A stretch of DNA of 64,000 nucleotides from Henckelia pumila (lineage: Eukaryota > Streptophyta > Magnoliopsida > Lamiales > Gesneriaceae). This document shows positions 32,395 to 44,035 of this stretch, piece after piece (position 1 is the first letter of the stretch; every line of letters starts with the position of its first letter). The stretch is taken from contig NW_027331831.1 in assembly GCF_033568475.1 (NCBI RefSeq), forward strand, positions 12,648,001-12,712,000. The letters run 5' to 3'. Made by a program: the position numbers and the translations under genes. The notes beneath the pieces were generated by a model. That model saw only the letters and a program-made list of their open reading frames with translations. It did not search any database and had not been told where the DNA came from.

Positions 32395-32676
32395 CTATAG
32401 TTTATTTGATTTGATTAATTAAATTTTATATAAAAATGGTAAATTACCATATTATCCTTTTAATAATAAAAAAATATAAATAATATTATTTATAAGGGGT
32501 ACTATAGTAATTTTAATTCAATGATTTGATTGATGTAAGATAAATAATTAATGATTTGATTGATGTAAAATTATAATTAATAGATGGATAAATAATATGA
32601 TGAAAAGAACGTGTTATTAGATATTATAATTTTATACATAGATTATTAATAATGTTATCAAACGAAGCCTTAAGGT
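32395..32676. mobile_element. MITE, inverted relative of 16338-16705
   Basis: The reverse complement aligns with the core of 16338-16705, including two ACATCAATCAAATCATT units and the CCCCTTATAAATAATAT block. The right end is TTATCAAACGAAGCC. There is no coding capacity and the ends are approximate. Confidence 0.65.
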
Positions 32677-34403
32677 GTTATCCGTACTTCAAACAAAATT
32701 AGTACCACTTTAGTTTGGCAAGATTATAGTGATTTTTGCTTTCAAATTGTTCGTATTTAACATTTATCTCTCTTATGCAAAAATTATATCATATAAAAGA
32801 GAGATGCCAAATTCATTAAATATAATATATACGAATGAAGAGGGGTTTTTAGCCCAACCGATCTCACATGTCCGCCAATATGTCCGCCAATTGACGTAGA
32901 CTCGAGTCCTCCCCTCCCCTTTGTATCAAAAAAATAAAATAAAAAGAGAGATACGAATGGAAAAGAGAAGGAAAAAAAAAGGTCTTCTTATGACCCGATC
33001 TTATGTGAAAAGTAATATTTTTGACACCAAAATAATTTTTTTCATAAATCGGGTAAAACCGAAAATCTATCTCACAAAATTGATATGGAAAATTGTCTCG
33101 TAATATTTTTGTGGTATTAATAAGACTCACTCCAGTTAATTTATTGCTAGAAAAATTTGCTTCACATTTATTTTCCTTAAATTGTAAATTTTTTAATTAC
33201 AATAAAAAGTCAAAATGGAAAACTTTTATATATGAACAACTTATCACCAAAATCGTTAATCTTTGTAAAAAAAAAAAAAAAAAGATATTTTTTTATTACA
33301 TAAAAATAAAAACATAAAATAAAATAAATAAAACTTCTATTTTAATCTTAAAAAATTTAATATTATCCATAGTTTATCCGAACTTTGATTTACCAAACGT
33401 TCAGTAGATTGTACACACTAATAAAAAAACATGTGTATATTATGTTATTTAAGACCTTAGTATTAAGTTTTCTTTAAAAAACTTCAGTATACCATGGATT
33501 TTAATATTTGATTAAATTCTAATTTTAACATGTGTAAAAATATACAACACGTCAATCATTTGCAACCTTAAAAAAATTAATCCAATTTATAACAACTTTA
33601 AAAGTAATTAATTGGTTGATGTACAGACGTTTAATTCCAAAGGATCAAAATAACAAACCTAAATGATTCTTAAAAAAAAATCAATATGTTAATTTATAAT
33701 ATTCAAATCGAAATAAAATTAATGGATATTTCAACCAAAAATAAAAATGAGTGATCAATATATCAATTAAAAAACCCAATTTAAAATTTAAATGGGTTCT
33801 ATCTACAATTGATATTAAATCAAATTTAGGAGTCCTATCAAAATTTAAGGTAGATTTTAAATTAAGATAACAAAAAAATAAAAAAACAAACTGTCGGTTA
33901 TAATTACCTTAAAATTAGTTGAAGATTATTTTATTTTTGAAAGTAAAGTTAATATCGTATGTAATAAGGAAAAAAACTTGATGGTAGGTTTTGAAAATTA
34001 ACTCGAGTAAGAAAGGTAATCTTGGTAATTAATTAAACAGAAGGCAAATTGGACCGTAATTGGTTGCTTTTGTGATCTCTTGGACAGTGATCTGGCGCTG
34101 AAATTTGGTGTCTGGCGCTGAAATTTGGTGTCATCATTCAGAAATAGTGTGTATATTTACACAAGTAAAAATAATCAGAATAAAAATACATTGCATGACA
34201 ATAATTAGTAAAAATAAAAAATGATGTAAACATAATGGTAAAATCTTGGAAACTCTTATATATCGAACCTGATATATAATTTATAAGCACTAATAAAACA
34301 AAAAAAAATTCATATAGGAGGTTAAGATTTCAAAAAAATAAACAAAAAAAACTCTTGTTGGAATATCAAGGAAACTCACTTTGTCTTCAATCCCCCCTCG
34401 TCA
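32677..34403. other. AT-rich intergenic region, no gene seen
   Basis: Only short accidental frames. A 20-base unit, CTGGCGCTGAAATTTGGTGT, occurs twice in tandem at about 34091-34131. Near 32990-33110, GACCCGATCTTATGTGAAAAG and CTCACAAAATTGATATGG look like a dispersed repeat fragment. Downstream of RPL13 its 3'UTR occupies the last part. Confidence 0.5.
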
Positions 34404-35574
34404 CTATTTCTTCTCTTCCTTTTCAGCCTCCGCAGCTCTCTTGGCTCTCACACCGACATGGCGCTCGTTGGTGCGCTCCAGACGCAGCTTGTCATATGCC
34501 TTGAATGATTTCATCTCTGCTGTGACCTTCACTAGCTCAACATTAGGCTTCTCAAGTACAATTGGCAAGACAGGGCCGGAAACTTGTGTTGCTGTTGCCA
34601 ACTCCTCAGGTGTGGAATCACCAGCCTGTGGAGAAAACGAGTTACAGAATTCTGAAAGTACAAACAAGTTTTTTTGATGAAAAACTATGGTCGAATTATC
34701 CTGGCCACCTTAAATTTGCGAGCACGCCTTGGGAAAACAACAAGCTTCGCCTTGTATGTCTTCAGCCTCTGGACATTAGTCTGGAGCCCCTCCAAGGAAC
34801 GGTTTCTGCGCCGATGATCGACAGAGATGCCAATAGTTGGGGCGAGTTTCTTAGGGACACCTGCAGCCTGGTTTATACAAAATTACAAATCAATACAGAG
34901 ATCACAAATCTATTATGTTTAACAATAGCATACAAGCAGTCTCTTCTATAAAGAAAATTGGAAGCAACTTTGAGATCCAGTGTATTCCCGACGAAAATAA
35001 TTCCAGTGGGAGTGAACAGATAATGAAAAAGATTAGCATAGATAGGAAAAACTGCAAAACATATTAACAATAGTAGAATGAAATTACCCAGGCTATTTAA
35101 CCACATTTCTAACATGAATGTAAATCGAATTAAATCATCATAGACAACCATGTCACATGCAACGAGCACGGTTTATGGCATGATATAATTAAACAGACCT
35201 TTAGCTCCTCCAGAGAAAATCCTCTACCAGCTCTGACTTTCATGTTGTACTTCAGTGTCTGACCATGAACAACAGGGCGAAGGGGTCCAGCTATAGGCCT
35301 AGGAAAAATCTTCACGGCTTTCTTTTGTCTTGCTAAAGAAGGGCGGTACATAAATCAGAAGCAGCATATTATATGATTGCCCAAGAAGCATTGGAAGAAA
35401 ATGTACAGAATAAAAAGTCAGAACACAAAAATAAACAAGCAGGTAACATCAGAAGGAATGATTACCATTTCTTCTTCTCTCCTTGCGGGCAGGCTGGTTG
35501 AACCAAGTTTTCACATTGTTCTGCCAGTGTTTTCGAAAGTGCCCATTTGGCACAACATTGTTGTGCTTAACCAT
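34404..35574 (-). CDS. RPL13: 60S ribosomal protein L13 (eL13)
   Basis: Coding exons on the - strand: 35574-35466, 35332-35199, 34867-34709, 34625-34404, giving 207 aa, the usual plant length. The protein starts [19 protein letters not shown], continues with [13 protein letters not shown] and [12 protein letters not shown], then [15 protein letters not shown], and ends in [20 protein letters not shown] plus a lysine tail, matching eL13 throughout. eL13 is a structural protein of the cytosolic large ribosomal subunit and is rich in basic residues for rRNA contact. All splice sites are GT-AG and phases fit; the Ala codon after RRRN is split between exons 1 and 2. No defect is seen, so the gene appears intact. 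Confidence 0.97.
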
Positions 35575-36300
35575 GGTTTACCTAGAAACACAACAAGGGC
35601 TAGTTTCAACAACACAACAATTGATCTAAACCAAGGATCTTCTTGGCAAATAAGAAAAATGATTCCGTGACATTATTGTATAAATAAAATAAATGCAATA
35701 ATCTGAGGCCTGCTTCATTGAATCACACAACTTTTCCCAACTTAAATTAGGACAAAGAGAAAATATGTGCATAAATTCCGACTAGCAGATACAGGGGAAC
35801 ATAATACATATAAAATCAAAGTATCAAACACACATCACTGGCTTGAACCTGCCACTTTCAATCATCGATTAAACCAGTTATCAACAGAGCAAATACGTTG
35901 ATCCTAAATACAGCAACACAAAATTCTTACCCATAATCGGCATTCAAAATTAAAAAAAAAAAGGCTATCTCATCCGAAACACTATCAACTGATCCACAAG
36001 AAGCTGGACATGCACATACTACCTTTAGGGTTCAAAAATCGCCAATAATCATCACAGTCACAGAATTACATGATATAAAACTCCAAAATAGAAAACATTT
36101 ATATCGTGAAATTCGATTCAAATAAGCTTCACCTCGAGTGATATAACCAACGAAGTAACTCAAAAAAGATATAGTGGCTGCTACGAGTACAGGGAGTTCG
36201 GACTTACGGCGGTGACGGCGGAGATCGGCGGAGACACGAAACCGATCACTGCCTTGAAATGCTAGTTCCGCAGGTTTATATGCATAGCTGTGGAAAAGCC
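35575..36300 (-). promoter_or_regulatory. RPL13 5'UTR intron, leader exon and core promoter
   Basis: The 5'UTR is split. A short leader exon begins near 36240 or slightly upstream and ends at the donor GCC|GTAAGT (36208/36207). The acceptor TTTCTAG lies seven bases before the start codon (exon resumes at 35581). A 5'UTR intron of about 620 bases is common in plant ribosomal protein genes. A TATA-like box (TATAAACC on the - strand) lies near 36273-36280. Just beyond the region are two site II motifs, TGGGCT (36330-36335, + strand) and its complement (36377-36382), usual for ribosomal protein promoters. Confidence 0.75.
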
Positions 36301-36426
36301 CTACATTCTGGATTGGACTATTAGGTTGTTGGGCTGTTATTTTTCCCTACAGGCCTCAGTACTTCAAATTGTTCCAGCCCATTAATTTTGGATCTATGGG
36401 TTTACCAGAAGATTCTGTTCTCATAG

Positions 36427-37135
36427 TAGGGGTGGAATCGGGTCGGAATCCGTCTCGTAACCCCCTTACCCGATTCCCGTCTCGATAGAAATTGTGATAT
36501 TTTTTTTTTCGATCCCGCACCCGAGATGTGTCGGGACCCGAATGTTCGGAATCCCGAATATTCGGAATCCCGTCGGGTCGGGAGAGGGTAATCCCGAATA
36601 ATTTTTTTTTTTTTAAAAAAAATTCTAAGAAAATATTTTTTTGAAAAAAATTTATGAAAAAAATCAAACAATTTCTTAATACATTACAAATAAATTAAAA
36701 TTTCTTTATATATAACCATTAAAAAACTAAAACATTTTTTTAGTACATTACAAATAAACTAAAACAACTACTTGATTAATGAAAAAACATATAATTATTC
36801 ATAATAATAAAAAAAAAACAAAATAAAAAATTATAACTCAATGTTAATATTAAAAAAGATAAATATAAAAAAATTATATGGTATATAATTATAAAACATT
36901 AATATTAAAACATAAAATTAAAAAAAATTATTTTTTTAATTAAAAAATATTATTAAAAAAATTATTTTTATATCCGGGTCGGGAATCCCGTCGGGAAGGG
37001 TTGCCTATCCCGATCCCGATCCCGACATTAATCGGGTCGAGAAAAATCCCGAACACTCGGGTCGGGAAAAGTTCGGGACGGGAACGGGTTGGGAATCGGG
37101 ACGGGTCGGAATTTTTGTAAAATTTGCCACCCCTA
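36427..37135. mobile_element. hAT-type MITE, TCGGGAATCCCG-array
   Basis: It starts TAGGGGTGG and ends CCACCCCTA, with perfect 8-base target duplications TCTCATAG (36419-36426 and 37136-37143). The ends are filled with TCGGGA / TCCCGA and CGGGTCGGGA motifs in both orientations; the centre is almost pure A/T. It inserted about 130 bases upstream of the RPL13 leader, directly beyond the site II motifs. Confidence 0.93.
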
Positions 37136-37514
37136 TCTCATAGTACATCTTATGCCCATTTTATCTCTATATACATTTTATTTAATAAAATAAAATATTT
37201 TAATGGTATATAAAAATATTATTGGAATTAGGCTCAATATATAGCTCATTATCGTAGAGAGGATATATATTAGTAAAGAATGGGAAAAATTCATATCCAT
37301 TTCTCACATTTACAAAAGGCATTTAAGTCAAACGATTTAAAAAGGTAAATAATTGGTTCGAGTTTAAGAAAAGAAAATATGAGGAATGATATTGAAGTAA
37401 TTTGAAGGATTATGGATGATTTTGATATTGATTTCAAATGTAAGGGATGGATATGAATATTACCCTATTTAAATAAAGGTAAATCATAAATGAGATTATA
37501 CTTGTATAAACACG
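37136..37514. other. AT-rich spacer between two MITEs
   Basis: No coding or RNA gene and no repeat structure recognised. Confidence 0.5.
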
Positions 37515-37852
37515 TAGGGGTGCAAACGAGTCGAGTCGAGTATCATAACTTATATTTGTGTACTCGAGCTTGAGCTCGATCGAGTAACTAAATTCATACT
37601 CGAGTATATATTTAAATAAATAAATATGAATAAATAAATAATATATATAATATTATATGAATTATATTATATATATTTATATTATATTATATATTATTTA
37701 TTTATATATATATATTATCGAGTAGCTCGAACACACATATTTGATACTCGAGCTCGAGCTCGATTTATGTTCGAGCTATTTGAGCTCGAGTCGAGTTTTG
37801 ACCGAGTTGTTCACGAGTTGATCACGAGTAGCTTGACTCGTTTGCACCCCTA
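37515..37852. mobile_element. hAT-type MITE, CTCGAG-array
   Basis: It starts TAGGGGTGCAAACGAGTC and ends GACTCGTTTGCACCCCTA, a long perfect terminal inverted repeat of at least 18 bases. The flanks ATAAACAC (one base away from the end) and ATAGACAC are an imperfect 8-base duplication. Subterminal parts carry CTCGAG / CGAGCTCGAG motifs and the middle is TA-rich. Confidence 0.85.
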
Positions 37853-38904
37853 ATAGACACTACCTCAACTCAGATTCAAATATTGAGATTTATCAATACA
37901 CGTGAGATTTATAATTTTTTCAGTGAATTCCACAATATTGATAAATTTCCACTCTTAAATGCATCATTGGGTTGTGCGTGTGAAGGTAGAATGAATGAAA
38001 TTAGCCATAAATATAGACACTGGATTATTTTTGCAATTAAATTTAGGATAAATTTGCTTTAAATCCCTAAACTTAAATTCAAATTTGCATGAAGTCCCTG
38101 TCAAATATAATAGTTTATGTCATTTATATATATATAAAACTAAATTAAATCATATTATTTAATATTTTTGATTATTTTTGGCGATCGGATTTCAAAATAA
38201 AACTTGATGAGAGACTCGAAGGAATCACATGCGACGATATGGGAAGGTCGCGCGATGAACCATGAGAATCGCGGATTGAGTTCATGCTAGCACAAGAATA
38301 GTACCTTAATGCTAGATTCAATGGTCCAAAACTAATTTGAAGATGTGGAATCTATGAAAATACACGAATCCCATATAACCAAACTAAAATTGAATTTTTG
38401 AATGTAATGTAAGAGTACTATCCTTATGCTAGCAACTCATCAAACAAAAATTGCAATCGAAATAGGAGTACGATCCCAAAAATTCTAAAATAACAACAAG
38501 ACGATATCAATATATGACATACACAACAAAATAAATAAAAACGTCGACACAACAAAGCCAAAACAACTAATAGACAAAACAAAATAAAGTGAAAACATTG
38601 ACTCGTTGCTAAGAGAAACAAGAATATCGGTATATGATTTGCGCGTCAACCCTTGCCAACAAACGTGACAAGTACCTTGATATCTGAAATGGAACCCCCA
38701 TAATGAAACAAGAACCAAAAATATCCATAAACAAACCTCGATCGACAACTTAGATAAGTAGAAACACCAATATCAAATGATAAAAATATCCTGGATAAGT
38801 TCCAAATATTGAGATTATGTTGATCCAGGAAAACTCGCACACAAACACAAAGTTCAGTTTTTAAGCTGAACATGCATGTGTTCTATTTTTAATATATAAA
38901 ATGA
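37853..38904. other. Intergenic region, no gene seen
   Basis: Overlapping - strand frames of 65-87 codons (38424-38873) are hydrophobic, have no recognisable domain and overlap one another in different phases, so they are not annotated as genes. Confidence 0.5.
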
Positions 38905-39086
38905 GAGTAATGTTACATGTAAACTGAGTCTTATACGTTGGGTTACACATGATATTTAAAATTACATGATTATCCCTCCACTTGATTTGAAAAAAATCTT
39001 TCAAAAATGCATGTAGGATAATCATGTAATTTTAAGTGTCATGTGTAACCCAACGTGTAAGACTCCGTGTACATGTAGTATTACCC
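38905..39086. mobile_element. Palindromic Mutator-like MITE
   Basis: This 182-base element is built of two arms of about 80 bases that are inverted repeats (GAGTAATGTTACATGTA...; rc GGGTAATACTACATGTA...). Perfect 9-base target duplications ATAAAATGA flank it (38896-38904 and 39087-39095). A 9-base duplication is the mark of Mutator-like transposition. Confidence 0.92.
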
Positions 39087-39109
39087 ATAAAATGATTGAA
39101 TACAAATAT

Positions 39110-39114
39110 ATATG

Positions 39115-39149
<35 letters not shown>

Positions 39150-39150
39150 T

Positions 39151-39189
<39 letters not shown>

Positions 39190-39192
39190 GTA
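39110..39192. repeat. TA/TATATG microsatellite
   Basis: Long run of TA dinucleotides with regularly spaced ATG(TA)n interruptions. Confidence 0.9.
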
Positions 39193-39416
39193 TGACTCCC
39201 TACCTTATCAAGACTAATGGACTCAATACTGAAAAATGACTTTTCCCAGCTCATCTAGAAACATTTCGAAAATTACAGGATAAATTAAACATAAAAGCCC
39301 AATAACTAAACATATGTGTACAATTAAAGGCCGAAATAATAAAAACAATCAAGATCTTCATCATGAATTTGGCTAAAATTGAGCAGCAATAAAATTTGAG
39401 GTCATATCAAAACTCT

Positions 39417-40198
39417 TAAGGCATAATTGGTAGGAAGGAATGAGGTAGGAATGAAATGAACATTCTCATATCATTTCCTACAATCATGTTAGATTTGGTT
39501 TTGGAATGTGAATGTTCATTCCCATTGGAATGTCATTCCATCCATTTTGGATTGGAATGATCATTCCCACTCCTAATTTTTCTCCATTTATAAACTATTT
39601 TCCTTATTTAGCTTAATAAAATACCTAAAATAATAATCATAAAAATAAAATGTTATCAAATTAGGACACTATCATTTATAAATATAAAATTATGACAATT
39701 AAATGATGATGAAAATATTAAAAACTAAATAAATAAAATTAACAATATCACGTATATTATAAAAATGTATAATATAATAAAATAATTGTTAAATAATAAA
39801 TATAATAATATTTATTAAAAGACACTTATTTTAATAAATAAAATACTAATAATAATAATTACTAAATTAAGATTAATATTTATATTTGTTTTAATATAAA
39901 GAAAATTTTATAATGATTAATAGACTATTAATAGTTATAATTTTTTTATTGTTTTTAAATAATAATTATAATAAATATTTTTTAAATCTATAATAAATAT
40001 TTTTGAGTATCTATTGTTTTGAATTTTAGTGAAAAATGACTTGATAATTAAAAACAATTCTATTTCATTCCTGTTTTATTTTTTCGGTACCAATCGTTTA
40101 AATGAAATAAACTTATCATTTCATTCATGTTCTTATTCCATTTCAAATTTGATTTCATTCTAACTCTATTCCATTCAAGAATACCAATCATGCCCTTA
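39417..40198. mobile_element. Tourist-like (PIF/Harbinger) MITE
   Basis: The ends TAAGGCATAATTGGTA and (reverse complement of the right end) TAAGGGCATGATTGGTA match closely. Subterminal parts share GGAATG / CATTCC motifs and the inside is AT-rich without coding sequence. The end sequence resembles plant Tourist/Harbinger MITEs. The 3-base target duplication could not be confirmed. Confidence 0.7.
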
Positions 40199-40280
40199 TT
40201 ATTTGAAATGATTTGATTAGATTTAATTAAACTAATTGTAATTGTAGACAATTAAATTTGTCTAGCTCAAATTTATAATA

Positions 40281-40283
<3 letters not shown>

Positions 40284-40319
<36 letters not shown>
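40284..40319. repeat. TA microsatellite
   Basis: Uninterrupted TA repeat of about 18 units. Confidence 0.9.
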
Positions 40320-40323
<4 letters not shown>

Positions 40324-41163
40324 TATAAATAAAAAAATAATTGACTATTTATTGGAAATTAAATTCCTACAAATAGTTAATTAATTGATATTTTAGTATA
40401 TTTTGTGATCAAATCAAGATTTTAAATCAAGATTGCATCTTGCAATAAATGAAATGAAATACTAATATTTTTAGTATTTCAAATCAAAATCTTGAATCAA
40501 ATGGAAGAAAAATCAAATATTGTGATTAATGGAAGACAATCATCAAATGAATCAGGAGGAGCCAATCAAATTGTGACACCTCATTGAATGAAAATGGTAG
40601 GAATGTGCATCCTTCAACTATAAATAGGGGCAGATGACCAAGAAAAAGACACAATACAGAAGACTGAAGAAAAGAAGTAGAAGAATTCAAGATTTTTCTC
40701 TCAAGTACAATTCAAGAAGTTGAAGGAAATCAACGTAGATCAAGGCGCAATTCAAGGCGTTCTTCTTCAAATTCATCAAATTCAAAAAGATCAAGGCGTG
40801 ATTCAAGGAATTAATTGCGTTATTCTTCAAACACATTTAAATTCATCCAACTTCAAGAAGATTTGTTCTTCACCAAATTCAAGATCAACAAAATTCAAGG
40901 CGCGATTCAAGGCATTCATCGCGTTCTTCTCAAATTTTGAAGGTTAATTCGATAACAAGGTGTGAACCCATCGAATTAACGTTATCAAGATATCAAATCA
41001 TCTTCCAAGAAGATCAAATATTCAATAACTTCAAATTGCACATTATTGAAGAGAAGAATCAAGAAATTTTCTAGAGATTGTATTCACTAATCTTAATTTA
41101 ATTCACTTTGTACCATTTTCTATTTCTTAATTTTAAGAAATAAAGAATTTTGCGCTAAAAATT
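40320..41163 (+). repeat. 5' LTR (part) of the outermost gypsy element
   Basis: A TATA box (CTATAAATAG, about 40618-40627) is followed by a leader rich in AAGAA and repeated TTCAAGGCG units. It runs up to a primer binding site at 41164, which gives the end. The start is not certain (perhaps near 40230), and the partner LTR was not found in the window. Confidence 0.5.
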
Positions 41164-41181
41164 TTGGCACGCCCAGTGGGA
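41164..41181 (+). other. Primer binding site of the outermost gypsy element
   Basis: TGGCACGCCCAGTGGGAC follows the LTR end; this is a familiar primer-site form in plant gypsy elements. A short leader and an ATG (41231) follow. Confidence 0.65.
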
Positions 41182-41309
41182 CCATATCTGCCCTTCATAT
41201 TTTCTCTTCGCCAAAAGTTCTAAGTCATCATGTCCACCAATGACAAGATCTCCAACATAAAGATTTCTACTACGAAGTCAAGAAATTCTTGGAGTCATCA
41301 CAAGAAGTA

Positions 41310-44018
41310 TGTAAGGCCTGAAAATATTAAGTTATTAATTACGAAATTTGAGATTTAAATTTTGAATATGAGAACATATTACTTTGAAGAATTTCAGAAA
41401 TTCAAAATTTAATTTCGGGTCAAAAATATTTAATTTGAGGATTTTTCAAATTTTAAGATTTTAATATCCGAAATTATTAAATTAAAATATTAAAAATATG
41501 TGAATTGATATTTATGTAATTTAATATGTAAATTCCAAGATTATAAATACCAAGGATTGACTTTGAGGATGAAATCCGAGCAAGGGCCAGTTTGCAAATA
41601 TTGAGAAAGTCAAGGACAAAAATGCGATATTGTTCGAAATGATTTAATTTTAATTCAAAAATATTTAATTTGAGAATATTTAGAGTTTAGAATTAAATTC
41701 TACTATTATTAAATTATTAAGGATTGAAATTGAATTAAATCTCTTGTCCATGGACTGATTTGCAATTAGGCCAAAGTTCAGGGACCAAAGTGCAATTTTT
41801 CCTTGCAACTTGTGTTTTAAACGTGTAAAGAGTGGAAAAGGGATCAGAATGTTCAGCAGCAAATGAGAGAAAGGGAACGATGGGTTCCAAGTTCATTTTT
41901 GACCTTTCAAGCTCCAATAAAAATCGATCCGCCCGGTAGAATTTTCGATTGATCATATATTTGCGATCACAGCTTCGAGTGCTTCGTTTTGACATAAATT
42001 TTATGAAGTTCTACCATGTTTTAATTTTAAGTTGTTGTTAGAATTAAGATTTGATTGTATAAATGTGTTCTAGCATATACGACGATAGCATATCTAAGAC
42101 GGATCGAGAAAAGATCGTCGTTTGGACATGTTTTCAAATTTATGAAGAATTTTGAGAAATATGAATTTTCTTGATTGATATGTACGTGTATGTGCTGCAA
42201 ATTTGAGGAATTTATCGTGTTAAGGTAGTGATGACATTGAAGTTAATGTGTTTGGAATTTCGGTTTCGAACCGTTATGCCACCGGTTTTGATTTTGGATT
42301 GAACAATCAAGTCATATAGTTGTTTCGGATTTGATGAGATTGGAATGAGAGTGAAAGATGATGTTAAGCTATGTTACTAATTCATTTCAGAATTGAATGT
42401 GAAGATATTAAAGTCGAATCGACGAGTTCGAGCTGTTTGAACAATCAAAGTTGAATCAAGCATTTGATCAACTATCAACTTCGATGAGCAAGCTTGACAT
42501 GAATAGAAGTTTAAATACGCCATCAGATTGAAGCTAGCAAGCATGAATATGTCAATACGACTATTGAAAAGTATGATTCGACATTATCCTCGCCAGGTAG
42601 AATAACTCGAGAACGTGGTGGTTTTCGAGTTTTCCTAAAATCACATACTTAATTATTTATATGCGTTCATATGAATTGCTGTTTGTTATTTCCTGGCTTG
42701 ATTAAGTGATTTGAGTGTTCAAGATGTTTTACAGTAGTAATGCATATAGATTATGTTGCATTCATCTTGAACCCTACCTTGAACAGCACAGAGGGCTGAT
42801 TGGCCTAGAGTGCATATGACGTTTGAAGGACTGTAGTTGAGTGGCATGGAATGTAGATTTACTTCCGGAGATAGAAGACTCACTATAGTTGCACCAAAGT
42901 CAGGGGATTTGAGATATTTAACGTCACCTCGATTGGATAAGTTGGTGGTCGGTTAAAGATTTTATTTCCCCGGGATCCCAAGAACTACTTTATTGGTATC
43001 AGATTTGATAGCCTATTCCTTGAAACATGCATTGAATTTATGTATTAACCTAGAAATTTCTATGGTTTAGATTATGCGTTTATAAATGCTAGCATGTGAT
43101 TATATGTCATTCAAGATATGAATGTATTTATATGATTGATTTGATATTGCTGTAAATGAATAGTTATGTTATATGAATGAAGATTCGATTATGCTTCTAT
43201 GATTGACATGTTCTTACATGTTTGAGATTTAAGATTATTATGGCATATAGATTCAGTATGCTTAAGTAATGTATATATATACATGTCTTTCATACTGAGA
43301 ATTATATTCTCACCGGAGTTATCCGGCTGTTGCTTTGTTTGTATTTGTGCATTGCATCAGGTTGGGGTATGATCAAGTCAGACATAGCTTGGATAGCTCG
43401 AGATTGAGAGATTTAGAACGTGGTGACTCGGATTTAAGAAGTAGATTGTGCTGTTAACCTTGTGATCTTGAAGCATTAGAATGGTTTGAGACCTTAGATC
43501 TTGACTTGATCTTGTTATATTGTACTTTGCAAAAATGTATAAGATGTTTATACTTTAAGAAGCATGCTCTACTTTGTTTCTTTTACAAATATCATCTTAG
43601 ATTTTATTTGAGATTATTAATGTTGGTACACATCAGAAATGTTTGGGACAGCTCCATTTAACATGCTAGTAACTTTGAATTTTGTTGTAGTCTTTGGTAA
43701 TTTTTGTAAATATTTCTGCACCGATCCATCTTGGGAGAATGAGCATAAATTTTTATTGAAAATTCTGATTTGAGTGAGGTTGGAGGCATTGGAAAGCTAA
43801 GACAGAGATCTACAACCTTTATGTTGAGCATGTGTCCAAATTCTATGTGCATATGTTCGACCAGAGCTGCTCTCGCTCGAGCGCATGTAGATGTCGCTCG
43901 AGCGAGGCACTAGTTTAAAAAAATATCAAGTCTTTTATTTTATTGTTTCTAGTTTGATTCAATTATGATTAATTGTTAATTTTCCCTAAGAAAAGATTAT
44001 AAACCTGAGGTTCCCACA
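41310..44018 (+). repeat. 5' LTR of the Tekay-like element
   Basis: 2709 bases, aligned along its whole length with 57304-60006. Near the 3' end is a palindromic CTCGCTCGAGCG...CGCTCGAGCGAG pair (about 43872-43906). It ends in GGTTCCCACA before the primer site. Confidence 0.95.
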
Positions 44019-44023
44019 TCAGA

Positions 44024-44035
44024 TGGTATCAGAGC
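44024..44035 (+). other. Primer binding site (initiator tRNA-Met), Tekay-like element
   Basis: TGGTATCAGAGC five bases after the LTR end. Confidence 0.9.

Noticed and set aside
34562..34951. 129-codon + strand frame
   Set aside because: It is a shadow opposite RPL13 exons 3 and 4 and their intron.
38424..38873. Three hydrophobic - strand frames
   Set aside because: They overlap in different phases, have no conserved domain or start context and sit in AT-rich intergenic DNA.
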